Positions 13,501 to 26,400 are shown, counted from the stretch's first letter. The stretch: 64,000 bases of DNA from Kryptolebias marmoratus (GCF_001649575.2 NC_051434.1:5258368-5322367); one strand, 5' to 3'. Translations and numbers: made by a program. Notes: generated by a model not told the origin, from the letters alone.

Positions 13501-16500
13501 AATCATATCAGGTTTAAACTTTTTGCTTTCAGATTCCACGACCTTCACACGTTCTTCTCTCTCCACCGTTCTTTTATAAACATGTTTCTGTGCAGCAGTG
13601 GTTTTATTTGTTGGGTTTTTGTATTTCCTGGAGTCTCCTGCAGCTCATAAAAGCCTGAACATGAAGGTGCGAGTGAATCTGTGGTGTTTATGTTTTAAAG
13701 AATGATGGTAAATTATGGCTGCCGGGGTTTTCTCAGCACGGAGCAGAATCTGGTTTTAATGATGCTGATTGTTAAAAAAAAAAAGTTTTTATTCAACTTG
13801 CTTAAAAAGAAAATTAAAGTTTTCAGTTTTGGTCTGATATTTATTTTTAAATTTACAGTTTTTATCTGTTTGGAGCAAAAAAACTGGGATGAATTGCTTT
13901 ACTTTCTTCTAATTTCTGCTCAAAAGCTTTGTTTTGCACCAAATGAATGAGCTGTGTGGCCGAACAGCCCCCTCTAGTGTCTCAAATTAAACCAGAAATA
14001 TTTCTTCAATAAATGTAACATAAATCATGTAAGATCCAGTGTCCTGCTCTGTTTGGGCCACTAAAGAACAATTATTAATCTGCACAAAGCAGCACTTTTT
14101 ACTTCATGTCTTTTAATTTTTAATTTAAATTATTTTCATTTGTTTTGGGGACAGATTGCTGCAAACAGTGTGGAGGATAAAAATGTGAAAATATGAATTA
14201 TATAAGGTCATTTTTACAGTGCATCCTACTTTTTTTCTAATTTCAGGACTTAATGCCTTGTCCTTTCAAAATAAAAGCCAAACAGTGCTGCCTTTATCCT
14301 GTCCAATATCAACCAATTGAGTTTTAGATTTATAATTGATTAGTTTAAATTGATTAAAAATGATTTTAATCTTATTGTAGGAAGACAGTAACATTTCAGA
14401 CTCTGAACATGTGGAGATGTTTCCTCTTTATCAAAGTAGAATAAAAATCTTTTAAAACCAGTCAAAACTAGATGTTTTTGTGCTTTATTGTTTATATTTG
14501 TGTCTTGCAATAAAATGTACAAGATTATAAAGAGCAGTTTCAGTATTTATTTCAATATGCTACACAAACTAAAGCATAGATTGATTTATTTTTAACAAAA
14601 CAATAATATAAATAGTGATAATAAAGGTCAGATCTGTCCATTTTTCTAATTTGTTTATAAAAACTCAAACTACAAAGATCTCAGAAATGAACCTAATTCT
14701 TTAATAAGACATTTATCAATCAATTAATTAAATAAACCACTTTTCATACAGTGATGTGAAATGCAATATACTTTACGCCTAAAAAAACAAAACATGGAAG
14801 AAAATCTAACAAAAATCAAACAGTCAGGATTATTTAAATATTAAAATAATTTTATCTGTATCATGAAGGGACTTTGATATTGCTGCAAAATGCAAAAAGC
14901 CAAAAACTGACAAGTTCAACAAAGTTTTTATTTCATAAATAAACATGTTATGAATTATTAATCATCTGTATTGATCATATTCTCAACCATCATGAACCTT
15001 TTTATAGATGCTTCCTGCAGCCGTGGAGGCTTTTATTCACCAAACTTCAGGTTCAAAGATCAGATTTTCTCCTCAGATCTTTTTTTCTTGCTGCTGTACC
15101 GATGACCTTGTATTTCTGTTTTTCAAAAGTCAAAACGCTGCATTAATTTTATTCTTTTTGACCTGAGTCTTTGACCAAACATTGCCGTCTGAATGTGTCT
15201 AACTAGTCTATATAATATGTAACAGGGAAAATGTATTTGATGTTTCTATATGAAAGATTTGACATATTCCATCTAAAACCAGGGTTAATTTATGGATGTT
15301 TTCAATAAATATTGATGGAGATTGGCCCTTAGCTGGGACCAAGTTTTTAATTTTGGCTCTGTTGTGTAATTAAGTTTGACAGCCCTGATCTAAAGCAATA
15401 AATTTACATCTCTGAGTTTGTTCGAGTCACAGGATTCTGGGCTAAACTAACCTTTTCTGTGCCTTAAATAGAAACTAATGATTTAAACTGAGCGTGACTC
15501 CCCGTCAGTGTCTGCTGGACCCCCGCCGAGTCTCACGTTAGGAGCTAATTCCTGGTGTTTGATATGTTGGCTGTATGATGAAGGCTTGATCGTGATCAGA
15601 CGTGTCTGCTAAAAGACAAGGAGCTCATCAGCGTCAGAACCTGCAGTGAATGTTGATAAAAAGTGAAAGCAGGACGTGGCGGACGCCTCGGGCTGAGGCA
15701 GTTATTTCAGTCCAGGAGGAATTTAGCACGACATCACAAAAACCCAAACCAGCTTTCTGGGAAATGTCACATTTTTAATTTGGATTTTTAGGGTTTTATC
15801 TAAACATGAGCACGGTGAGGATGAAATATAAGGAACTGAGCCTCTTTTGGTCTGTTTTAGATCTGAAATGAGTATTTTGATTATGCAGAAATAGCCTTCA
15901 TGCTCAGGTTTGTATTGCAGAAGACACTAACTGGCATTTAAAATGTTTTCCTCTGGTCCTAAAGCAGAAACCAGCTTTAATGCAGTCCTGACCTCCAAGC
16001 TCAGAGAATATAAGAGAGAGCAACACGTGATGACAGATGAAACACCAGCTCCCGCTGAGGATCTGAGGTGTGTTTGATGATTCTGACCTTCAGTGAAACT
16101 CGACTGTCAGCAGATTAAACTGAGGGCCAACATCAGCGTCACAGTTTCAGCTGCAGCGGGCGCCAAAGATTTCTCCTGATTCGGGCGATAAAAGTGTGAC
16201 GACAAAGTGCAGGAAGTTACTCTGGTTAGAGAGCCGAGAGTCTGAAAGATCTCCCACTTTTTATGAGTAAACAGGAGGAAATATCTGAAATCTGCTCAGC
16301 AGTGAATCCAAACTACATCAAATTATCTATCTGATTTTATTAACACATCGCAGGAGACCTGAACTACAAATACACCTGAAAATGCACTTTAACTAAACCA
16401 TAAGTGCTGCAAAAACTAGAAGAAAAGAGCTTCTGTAAAATGACTAAAAGTCTAAATTCATACTGAAGGGAACGGCAGACTGAAGGCAGATGAGAGGATT

Positions 16501-16510
16501 ACCTGATCAA
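10524..16510. other. Gene-poor AT-rich DNA
   Basis: No exon with a recognisable product. It contains a possible alternative 3' exon (12162-12328), a perfect hairpin at 12962-12995, a short (CA)n near 13133-13151, and a solitary CTTTCAAAATAAAAGC word at 14263-14278 resembling the promoter word of the zinc-finger cluster but without a gene beside it. AATAAA at 10745-10750 probably serves the upstream gene. Confidence 0.4.
12962..12995. other. Perfect 14-bp stem, 6-nt loop inverted repeat
   Basis: The left arm AAGGTTACTAGAAG and right arm CTTCTAGTAACCTT are exact reverse complements separated by GCTGAT. No T-run follows and no gene is adjacent, so this may be the end of an unnamed element or a chance palindrome. 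Confidence 0.6.
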
Positions 16511-17967
16511 ACCCTAACCCTAACCCGTGCCCTGCCTTTGACTCCCTATACCAAACTGTTTCAGGTCCGACTGACCGATTCAGGGGGATGTCATCGAGTA
16601 ACTTACCAAACCTAACCCTAAACCCTAAACCCTAAACCCTAAACCCTAAACCCTTAACCCTAAACCCTAACCCTAAACCCTACCTTTAAGCCCTAACCCT
16701 AAACCCTAACCCTACACCTAACCCTAAATCCTAACCCTACACCCAACCCTAACCCGAAACCCTAAACACTACCCCTAAACCCTAAGCCCTAACCCTAAAC
16801 ACTAAACCCTAAACCCTACCCCTAAACTCTACCCTAACCCTAAACCCTAACCCTACACTTTACCCTAAACCCTAAACACTACCCCTAAACCCTAAACCCT
16901 ACCCCTAAGCCCTAAGCCTAAACCCTAACCCTACACATAACCCTAACCCTAAACCCTACCCCTAAACCCTACCCTACCCCTAAACCCTAAACCCTAAACC
17001 CATACCTAACCCACCCCTAACCCCACCCCTAACCCTAAACCCTAACCCTACCCCCAACCCTAAACCCTAAACCGTACCCCTAAACACTAAACACTAAACC
17101 CTACCCTAACCCCACCCCTAACCCTAAACCCTACCCCTAAACCCTACCCCTACCCCTAAACCCTACCCCTAAACCCCACCCCCACCCCTAAACCCTAATC
17201 CCTAACCCTAAATACTAAACCCTAAACCCTACCCTAACCCCACCCCTAACCCTAAACCCTACCCCTAANNNNNNNNNNNNNNNNNNNNNNNNNNNNNNNN
17301 NNNNNNNNNNNNNNNNNNNNNCCCACCCCTACCCCTAAACCCTACCCTAACCCTAAACCCTACCCCTAAACCCTAAACCCTACCCCTAAACCCTAAACCC
17401 TAAACCCTAACCCCTAACCCTAAACACTAAACAATAAAACCTACCCCTAAACCCTACCCCTGAACCCTAACCCTAAACCCTAAACCCTGCCCCTAAACCC
17501 TACCCTAACCCTAAACCCTAACCCTAAACCCTAAACCCTAAACCCTAAACCCTAAACCCTAACCCTAAACCTAAACCCTAAACCCTACCTTTAAGCCCTA
17601 ACCCTAACCCCTAACCCCTAAACCCTACCCCTAAACCCTACCCCTCAACCCTACCCCTAAACCCTAATCCCTAACCCTAAACAATAAACCCTACCCCTAA
17701 ACCCTACCCCTGAACCCTAACCCTAAACCCTAAACCCTAAACCCTAACCCTAAACCCTACCTTTAAGCCCTAAACCCTAAACCCTAACCCTAAACCCTAA
17801 ACCCTAAACCCTAACCCTACACCTAACCCTAAACCCTACCCCTAAACCCTACCCCTAAACCCTACCCTACCCCTAAACCCTAAACCCTAAACCCTAAACC
17901 CTACACCTAACCCTACACCTAACCCTAAACCCTAAACCCTACCCTAAACCCTAAACCCTAACCCCAC

Positions 17968-17998
<31 letters not shown>

Positions 17999-18066
17999 AC
18001 CCTACCCCTAAGCCCTAAGCCTAAACCCTAAACCCTAACACTAAACCCAAACCCTAACCCTAACCC
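16511..18066. repeat. Telomere-like interstitial repeat array, (CCCTAA)n with variants
   Basis: About 1.5 kb of degenerate telomeric DNA with the C-rich strand on plus. A short seed (CCCTAACCCTAACCC) sits at 16512-16526, then about 80 bases of unique DNA, and the main array runs from about 16607 to 18066. Units mix CCCTAA, CCCTAAA and CCCCTAA; the heptamer CCCTAAA is frequent. Composite blocks recur, such as CCTACCTTTAAGCCCTAACC near 16678, 17583 and 17756. An assembly gap of 53 N (17269-17321) lies inside, so true length is unknown. Both flanks are ordinary DNA. Confidence 0.9.
17269..17321. other. Assembly gap (53 N) inside the telomere-like array
   Basis: A run of N flanked on both sides by (C)CCCTAA units. 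It marks a place where the array could not be assembled. Confidence 0.98.
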
Positions 18067-21000
18067 ACAGTAAAATCTGCTCCTTATGATCCTCTGTTTA
18101 AGTAATTTTTTTGTTGTTTATTTCTTCTATTAATAAATTAGTTTGCTGCTTCTTAAACGTGACACAAACTGTAAATAATGAGAAGGTGCATGAGGGTTAC
18201 CGACATCCAGGCCGTCAGGGTGGGGTTCTGTGGACAGGTTATAAACAATAAATGTCTTACCTGTTGTTTGAACAGCTTCAGTTTGGAGAAACAGACTTTA
18301 AATCTGACTGGATTAATGAGCGAACAGCTAGCCTGCTTTCAAACTATCACATAACCTTCAGCAGAGATCGCTGCAGATTCCTGTCGGGGTTCCTATAATT
18401 AAATCATCTTAAAGCTTTATTTCATTTCTTTAACAAAAGAACGTCGCAGAGTGCTGAGCCTCATGTTCCTCCTCAGTCCTATACTTTACAGATTGAGATT
18501 CATTAACATGTTTTAAGATGAAGAAAGAAGTTACTTCTTTTAGTTTTTAAGAGTTGGTAAACGTGTTTGTTGGATTTATTCTGAATCTGCCGCCGCTGGC
18601 TCTCATTTTTCTTCTGAAGATGACGGAGGCTGGAGGTCGCCTCGCCCTCTTCCTCCCGGGTTTCTCCTGAATAAACAGCGCGTGTGACGCCAGCTTCAGC
18701 CTCCACCGGCGAGCGCAGATTTATCTTCAGCTGTGGGTTTAAAACTCGGTGACAAATTCAGCCCAGTTTCCATGAGGCTGCTGTTGATCTGCGACCGGAT
18801 AAAAAGTAAATAAAATCACTTCTGCATACAAACAAACAACTAAATCCATGATTTCAGATTTATAAAAAGCAGAACTTGTTATAAATGTCTAAACATTTAG
18901 TTCCTTTTATCAATTACTTGGTAAAAGATTAAGAAACTTATAACTTTGTTTTACTGAAGGCATCAATTTATCTGATTTGTGATGTGAAAAGTCTGACTTT
19001 ATAAGAAACTATGATTCAATATGAAGTCATCTGTTCTCATAAAAAACTTTAAATCTGAGTTTAATATGTTTTTAAACGATCTTTCATTATTTAAAGCTGA
19101 TTTCTTCATTCAGTAATGCATTTTTTTATTAGTAAAGTAGCATTTTTGAGCTAAATTTGTTGTTTGCGGTTCATTACTTCTTGGTGTTAAATGTTTTGTT
19201 TTTCCTGCTTGTTGCTTTAATTCACTTGAATGTTTTGGTGCTCGTTACGCAGCTCACAGCTTCTGATTAAACGGCGCTGAAGACGTTTCTCAGCAGGAGA
19301 TCGATACGTCGAAGCCTTCGGTGGGTTTTCTTTTGCTGCGGCCTAATTTAGTGAATCGATGGAGCTGAAAGCTGCAACAAAAAAGCATTTTTTTTTGTTT
19401 TTGTTGTTGTTTATTGCTCTTTGACTCGTTCTAAAGTTGTGAAATGCAGCAACAAGCCTCCGAACAGCTCCATGAAAATGTGGAGTGGCTGATATGTTGA
19501 ATAAAAGCAACAAAAATATCCTTTAAAATCTGATCTGGAACCTAAAAGACCTAAACGTTAATTTTTGTGTTTTACTGATGAACCAGCATGGTCTTAAAAA
19601 GATAAATAGATTGAAATAATCAATTTATTTCTTGTTAAATGGTTTGATTTAATGACTTTAAATTTCTGGAAGATGCAACTCATTTTGTATTAATTAGAGT
19701 TTCATAAGCTGGCTGAGAACATCTTTTAAAAACTGTAAACTTTAACACTTTGTCATGATATTTGCAGCAACTGAATAAACATTTTTACAAGAGAAGAGCA
19801 GAGATTTTGTTTGTGAGGCAAGAAGATAACGATAAAGTTTGAACAAATAAACAGGCAGGTTTTCATCCTTCCAATATTGTGTCCAAACCTTCTCAGCTAA
19901 CACATTTTTAAAGTGTTTCATCATTGAGTTGTTGGTGAGTAAACTGGTATCAGGTCCGGGATATGAAAGGTCAGAGGTCAAAGGGTCCCACAGTTTGTTA
20001 CAACTTGGCTCAAAAGTCATAACAAATGATGTGAAAGATGCGGTGATTTGTTAAAAAAAATGTTTTACTTTAACAAAACCACACTAAAACATACAAAAAA
20101 ACAAAAAACGATGGAACAACACAAGACTATGAGGGGACAAACAGGGCTGCCAGCTGCCTCCAGTAATCAATCAACATTAATCACCAAAGAAACCTGCAAC
20201 ACACTCACACATATTAACACAAACAAACAGGAATCCCATGAATAGACCTCAGGTTGTAACATATCTGAAAACAAACTTATGGTGTTTTTAGTCTCCGGGT
20301 GTCTCAGGAAGCTCAGTATCGGAGTCAGTTTGTCGTCAAATCGAGAATAAAGGACGTCGTTCCGCTCTTTCAATAACTCTCTAGTCGTTTTAGTTTTCAA
20401 TGATTATTTACAGTGTAAGATATTTTCTCAAATGAGATGGATCTGCGCGTGTCATCAGCCTCAGCTGAGCTCAGATAGGAGCTTCTCCGTGGAATGACAT
20501 TTAGCCGTTAATGAAAGCCGAGATGAAAGCAGAGAGCAAACCAGGCGAGCTTCGGGTCGCAGCACGATGCAAATCAGGCGACGAAAAGGGCACGAGCCTT
20601 TCCCTCCTGCGTCATCCTTCAGCTCGGACCTGACCTCAGGTCAGCTCGACCAAGCGCATGATGTGGCGCCGTCGATGCAGAGATGATAAACGGAGTCCTC
20701 GGGCTCCTGACCTCTGACCTGTGACATGAAGCTGCTGATGTTTAACAAGCAGGTGGAAACAGCTGAGCTCATTCTGCTTGTTTCCAGGTATTAGACCGAC
20801 CCCAGCCCCCGAGAGGCTCACTGTATGCGTTCTGCTGCGTTTTTCCTGCTTTTCTTCAGCCAGTCACAACTATGACCGCATCATTTTTTAGAAAGCAGGT
20901 AATTACAGAGGAACTGTGGCATTTAAGGTGCAAAATTAGGGTTCAAATTGACAAATAAAGAAAGACTAGAGACCCCAAAAAGCTACAGAACCAAAAGAGA

Positions 21001-21377
21001 ATCAGAAGAGCCATAAAAGGTTGATATTTCTATAAATAAAGATAAAATGACTTCAGGAACACAGCAACAAAAAGTGGATTTAAACATGACAGTTCCTCTT
21101 ATTAAAGCAGCTTGAAGTCATAAAACAGATGGTTTTAACACCTGCAGAGGAAGGTTCTCCTCCCTCGGTTCCTCCTCACCTTCAGCTGTGACAGTCTGAC
21201 CTCTGACCTCTGAACACGAGGCATTTCTGTGTAAACATTCAGCATCAGCCTGTTTAACGTGAGCAAAAGGCACACCATCAATCACAGGCCAACACGTCCG
21301 CACGCTTTATCTGATGAGCTGAATGCATGAATAATCTGAGCGAGCAGCATCACAGGAGGAGGAGGAGGAGGAGGAGG
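18067..21377. other. Intergenic DNA upstream of the CART gene
   Basis: No coding exon recognised. The stretch 20430-20830 is less AT-rich than its surroundings and holds several CAGCTGAG and TCAGCTC words. It could hold regulatory DNA for the CART gene, but nothing specific can be proved from one sequence. Confidence 0.35.
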
Positions 21378-21384
21378 TATAAAT
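21378..21384 (+). promoter_or_regulatory. TATA box of the CART gene
   Basis: TATAAAT directly after a (GGA)n purine run, 283 bases upstream of the start codon. A transcription start would be expected near 21408-21415, giving a 5' leader of roughly 255 bases. Known CART genes have TATA-type promoters, which fits. Confidence 0.65.
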
Positions 21385-21666
21385 GAAGGAGCGGGAGAAC
21401 CCAGAGCTCAGGAGGAAGAAGCAAAGTTAAAGAAGGAAAGAAAAATAGCTGCAGGAGAAATAAAAAAGAAGTCTTGAACCTGAAGTCAAAGACGAAGAGA
21501 AAAGGAAAAGATAAGAATACAAATTTGCACAAATTTGAATTTTTATTTTTTTGTTCATTAAAAGTAAGTTTATGTCCTTATTTTACAATTATACGCTGTT
21601 TTTACTGCATGAAGCTGCAGTTTAATGTGCCAGTGTTGATTTTAGGTTTTTGACGTGTTTTTGGAG

Positions 21667-24600
21667 ATGGAGAGCGTGCGAGCGGTCGTCTACCTGTCCG
21701 TCGTCCTGACTGTGATGACATCAGTCTGTCGGGGTGAAAGGTCGTCTGAAAACCAGCTGCCATCTGTGCCGGACGAGCCCGTCTTCGGACTCACAGCCAA
21801 CGAACTGGTGAGTCTTCAGCCTGGAGCTTTTATTTTTTAATTCAAAAGACATTTTATAAACATTTACACAACTTTTACACAAGTTAAAGTCATTGTAATT
21901 AAAAAATTTTCCAGTTTATTGCATGATATTGAATGTAAAATGTGATTAAATGTAGAAATGTTCTTGTTTGTGTTTATAGAAAATTTATTAGGGAGCTTCT
22001 TGTTTGTTTTGATGCATGTTTTTACAAATGATTAGTGAGTTTGGACTGTAAGATTTTAATTTAATTTAAATTTACTGCATAATTTCAGAAATCTAAGGCA
22101 GCAAAATCATCAATTTATAGAATATATCAAAACATTAAACATTTAAAGAGAGCTTTAGGTCACTAAATAAATAAATAAACCATTAAAAGATGACTGAAAT
22201 TCTTGCAAAAATTAAATAAAGAACTTTTAAGTTGGTAAATTTAGATGCATACATTCAAGGCAGCGTAAAACAAAAAAATGTAATTAAATAAATGAGATCT
22301 AAATAAACTTTAAAGGCTTACACTCTATTGTAAATGTCATTTTAGCACCAAAAATGGTAATTGATTTGTATAAAATATACAATTAAAGCAAATAATCCTG
22401 TCAAAAAAACCTATAATGTAAAAAAATACAAATTATTACTGATAAAAGGCGACTCTGTGGATTCTAACAGGATGTGATGGGAAAATGAATCAATTGTTAG
22501 CTGAATTAGGTGATGAAACGATAACATAAAACTAACAACAACTAAGGTGGTTAAAGATAAAATATACAAGAAAGTAAATAAGGCACAAAAAGTGAGACTA
22601 AACTACAAACTGAATTTGTAAAAAGGGACTAAATGTTTAAGTAAAATTGATATTTTCACATCAGGTTCAGTCTGAACATTTTAAAAGTTAAATATAATCT
22701 GTAATATAATAATAAAGTATAATTCAGGTGAAGTTCTTGTTAGTTGATTCTTCTGACTCATGTTTGCCAACAAGCTTCAGAGCTGAAACTCAGATGTTTA
22801 TCAGTTAATAATTAGATTAAAATTTCAATTTGAAGGCCAGTAAATGTCATGAAAATGTCGCTGCGGGGCGACTGTGTGAGAGAAAATAACAAAATTATTA
22901 TTTCTGATTAAAAATATCAACTGATCTGCTGTTGGAAAGGTTTTAACACAACAAATAAAAATCACTAACAGTTCACATCTACACACATTAATAAGATTAA
23001 AACGACATGAACGATAAATACACACTGGAATTATTTGCATTCAGGAAGAAATTAGAAAAATCTTTTGGTTTTAGTTGATCGTGATGTCATTTTATTTATT
23101 CAGATATAAATGATTTGGAATTTAATGTCAGATGTATTAAAAATTTATATATTTGCTTTTTGTTCTGGGAAAGAATGATAATTTATTAATATTAACCCAG
23201 TATTTACCAGGTATGTATCGAGTACATATCTGGTAAATACTGGCTAATAAGTTTGGTTCCCATGCGTACCAGGTACTTACTGGGGACGTACCAAGTATGA
23301 ATCTGGTACAGAAATGGTACTTACAGAGTACATTCTTTTGTTTTGTATTTATTGGGTACTCTGGGTATGTATCTGGAACTTGCAGGATACATACCTGGTA
23401 TCTACATAATACATACCCACTACATAACCAGTAAGTCACTTCATAATACAGCTTGGTCCCTTGAGGTACCTACATGGTACATATTGGGTATCCAGTAAGT
23501 ACCTGGTATGTACTGAGTAGTATTATGTATTGCTACCAAACTGTAAGTTGGTGTTACTTTAAAGACGTCCAGTTTTGATCATTTCACCTGAGACTGACAG
23601 GTGAGATCAGAGCCTTGTTGTGTCTCTGAGTGTTACTTTGTGGTACTGACTGTGCCTCAGTGTCCCTGTGTCTCTGTCTCTGCGTGTCTCTGTGTGTCAG
23701 GTTGTAGTACTGACAGTGTCTCTGTGTCTCTGAGTGTTACTTTGTGGTACTGACTGTGTATTTGTACCTACGTGTGGTGTTTTGTAATACTGACAGAGTA
23801 TTTGTGTCTCTGCATGTCAATTTGTAGTACTAACAGTGTCCCTGTGTCCCTTTGTCTCTGTGTCTCTGTGTCTCTATGTCTCTGCATGTTGTCTTGTAGT
23901 ACTGATAGTGTCTCTGTGTCTCTGTGTCTCTGCCTGTTGGTTTGTAGTACTGACAGTGTCCCTGTGTCCCTTTGTCTGTGTCCCTGTGTCTCTGTGTCTC
24001 TGCGTGTCAGGTTGAAGTACTGACAGTGTCCCTGTGTCCCTGTGTCTCTGTGTCTCTGGTGTCCAGGCTGAAGCTCTGCAGGGTTTCCTGGACGAAGCTG
24101 ACAGCAGAGTCGGTCTCTCCGTGGAGAAGAAAGCCAGCGTGATCCCGCGGGTGAGAACACATCTGACAAACCTGACGATGTCCCCATCAGTACTAATATC
24201 AGTAATATTAACGTCTCCTAATGAAAGATGAAGAGGACAAAGACGTCTTTGAGCAGAAAAGGAAACAACACTGACTGGAGTTAATGAGGAAAGTTTATGT
24301 TTTGTGTCACTTTTTATAAAGTTATCACAGTATAAAACTTAAAAACGTCAACGTGAGCAAGACATTAACTAAAATTAATCATTTAAACACAACAAAAATA
24401 ACTCTTAAGAATAATTTTCACATTCAAAGACAGAAAGTCTGTAAAATATAAATTTAAAATCAAATCCCTTGTCCGGCGTTTTGGAAATGAGCACAGATGT
24501 TTAGAAACAAATTGTTTTTAGTTGTGACAATCTCCATGAAAAAGAAGACTTTTTATATTTTATATTAGATTATTATTAATTAATGTGTAGTACTTTTTGT

Positions 24601-24869
24601 TCCTGTCCAGCTGGACATTAGGACATCTCAACAGGACAGTTCAATGTTACCTGAAAAGAAAAGATTTATTTTAAAAAAAAGGTTCTTTTTATGATTTTTC
24701 ATAGATTCCATGGCGATTTAGTTTACCTTTAATAAATAAAAGTCCATTTCTGTCCCCTCAGTGTGACGTCGGTGAGCGCTGTGCAATGAAACATGGACCT
24801 CGGATCGGTCGGCTCTGCGACTGTCTGAGAGGAACGGCCTGCAACACCTTCTTCCTGCGCTGCTATTAA
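21667..24869 (+). CDS. cartpt: CART prepropeptide (cocaine- and amphetamine-regulated transcript)
   Basis: Secreted neuropeptide precursor; in vertebrates CART peptides act in feeding, stress and neuroendocrine control. Exons are 21667-21807, 24067-24150 and 24762-24869, all phase 0 with GT-AG borders, giving 110 residues. Residues 1-23 are a signal peptide. The third exon codes the cystine-knot-like domain with six cysteines at 76, 82, 94, 96, 102 and 109 and the family motif CDVGERCAM..GPRIGRLCDC. Lys68-Lys69 is the conserved dibasic site; cutting there releases 41 residues, the same length as the short active mammalian form. The upstream Lys-Arg site used for the long mammalian form is not seen (only Ser-Arg at 60-61). 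The last residue is Tyr, where mammalian CART has Leu. The start is the first ATG followed by a clean signal peptide. Teleosts have several CART paralogues and I cannot say which this is. Confidence 0.95.
23190..23545. repeat. Palindrome-rich GTACC/TACCTGGTA minisatellite
   Basis: Words such as TACCAGGTA, GGTACC and TACTGGGTA recur on both strands in quick succession. The first part is a near-perfect hairpin: 23197-23217 and 23223-23243 pair at 20 of 21 positions around a 5-base loop. The open frame on the minus strand (23137-23439) is a by-product of the repeats. Confidence 0.75.
23590..24062. repeat. (GTGTCTCT)-type minisatellite abutting CART exon 2
   Basis: Composite units of roughly 55-75 bp made of GTGTCTCTGTGTCC words plus a GTAGTACTGACAGTGTC spacer, with about seven copies of the spacer core. 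The array continues up to the splice acceptor of CART exon 2 and supplies its pyrimidine tract. Long open frames on both strands here are low-complexity artefacts. Confidence 0.85.
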
Positions 24870-25055
24870 ACCCTCACACTGATTGTCTTTATAGTTGTGA
24901 GGACATAAGACCTAAAATCACGTCTGAACTCTTTAAACAGACCGACTGTCCTCACAAAGATAAAGGTGCTCGCTGTCCTGTAGTCCTGACTCTGTCTCTG
25001 TGTTTTTTGTTTTAATGTTCTGTGTGTTTGTCCTTCAAATTAATTTATTTTTGTT

Positions 25056-25061
25056 AATAAA
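25056..25061 (+). terminator. Polyadenylation signal of the CART gene
   Basis: AATAAA, 187 bases after the CART stop codon and followed by T-rich DNA. It is the first canonical hexamer downstream. Confidence 0.75.
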
Positions 25062-26400
25062 GATTCTTCATAAAGCTGCATGACTCCAGTGACTTGGTGA
25101 TTTACAGACAGGCCCAACGCAGACTGCTGAAGATCTGATTTAAATGAATCGGATCAATTTATTTTTACACACATCGCTGCAGACTGTTGAGGAACAGCTT
25201 TAGACTTCATCACACCTGTAATCCTCATTGTTTGTCAGAAATCATTAAAAAATAAAGTTTATTTTAGAAGTAACTTGTCTGTAGCAGAGACGTGTTGTAA
25301 TTCATAAACTGACCTGTAGGTGGCGCCATTGTTCGGCTCTTTGAATTAAAACAAAACGATGAAAGAAGTGTTGTATGTCTGTAAGATTTCATTATTCAGA
25401 GCATTTAAAAGCAGATAAAAGTGTTAAAAATTATTTAATGTTATCTTTATTGTATTTACATTATATTTCTGTAAATATTTTGCAGGCTCAGTGAAAAAAA
25501 ACACTTAAATTAATAAACTTTTCTGTATTTGTCGACAATAACAAGGCAAAATGTTTCATTTTAATGTCTAGTAAGTAATTTCCATGACAAGTTATTTATA
25601 AATGTTTATATCATGATTACTTCAGCACACTCTGTGATTGTTTTATATCCGTTATTGATGCCAGTAAAAATAATCAAGCAGGATTGGTTCCTGATGAACA
25701 TCTAACCTAATTTGAACTTATAAAAATTAAACTTTTCATAAAAAAGTTAATGGAGTCTGTTCATTAATGTTTGTTTGCAGAGCAGAAAAGGTGCAGCTTT
25801 ATGCAACAGCAAGAAGAGTGTTGAGTGATAACTGTCCTGTTTGGTGAATTTGGTTTTCTGACATAAATTAATTATTGTGATGTTAAATAAATGGCAGTAA
25901 AATATGTCTGTGAGTTTGTTAATGCAACACAACAGAAGAATAAAGAGCTTAAATCATTCACAAAGAATGTGATTAATTAATCAGTCAGACACTGGTGACT
26001 GTTTTCTTTTATTAGTAAAATCACCTTTAAATGCATCAAATATGAAAACTGAGGGGGTGTCAGTTTTAGGTTTTATTTTCAACAGAGACAGATCCCCGAT
26101 CAGCCCCGAATAGAAATCTCTTCAGTTCCTTCAAAAGCATTATTCTCTTTGACATTTACTTCATCATACTTGCTGTTTTTAACTTCTTCACATTGTGAGT
26201 GTTTTTAACCACTTCAGCATAAATATTGTATAAAAACATTAAGCTGAATTATCTCCATCACAACTAATTAAGACTTTAATGAGCTGCAGTGGTGGGAAGT
26301 ATTTTTTTTTTTCCTTTTTATGATTAAGTATGAGCTGCAGGGTGAGTATTTATCTGAGAAACTTTGTCCAGATGTTAAAATGTCACATTTAGTTGGAGTT
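25062..26400. other. Intergenic DNA between CART and the zinc-finger cluster
   Basis: AT-rich, no exon seen. The last 100 bases lead into a CpG-rich stretch (about 26400-26720) covering the first exon of ZnF-A. Confidence 0.5.

Larger units (their letters stand above)
21808..24066 (+). other. First intron of the CART gene, with two minisatellites
   Basis: GTGAGT donor and TGTCCAG acceptor. Its first 1.4 kb is AT-rich and featureless. The last 0.9 kb is a GTACC-rich block followed by a GTGTCTCT minisatellite, each listed separately. Confidence 0.85.

Noticed and set aside
14263..14278. Promoter word CTTTCAAAATAAAAGC as evidence of a further zinc-finger gene
   Set aside because: No ETS site, leader word, exon or finger is nearby; this shows the word alone is not specific.
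16500..18070. A true chromosome end
   Set aside because: Ordinary sequence and genes continue on both sides, and the units are too degenerate for an active telomere.
23768..24187. Overlapping open frames on both strands in the CART intron
   Set aside because: Low-complexity translations of the minisatellite (RHRDTETQ, SLCLCV); no real protein.
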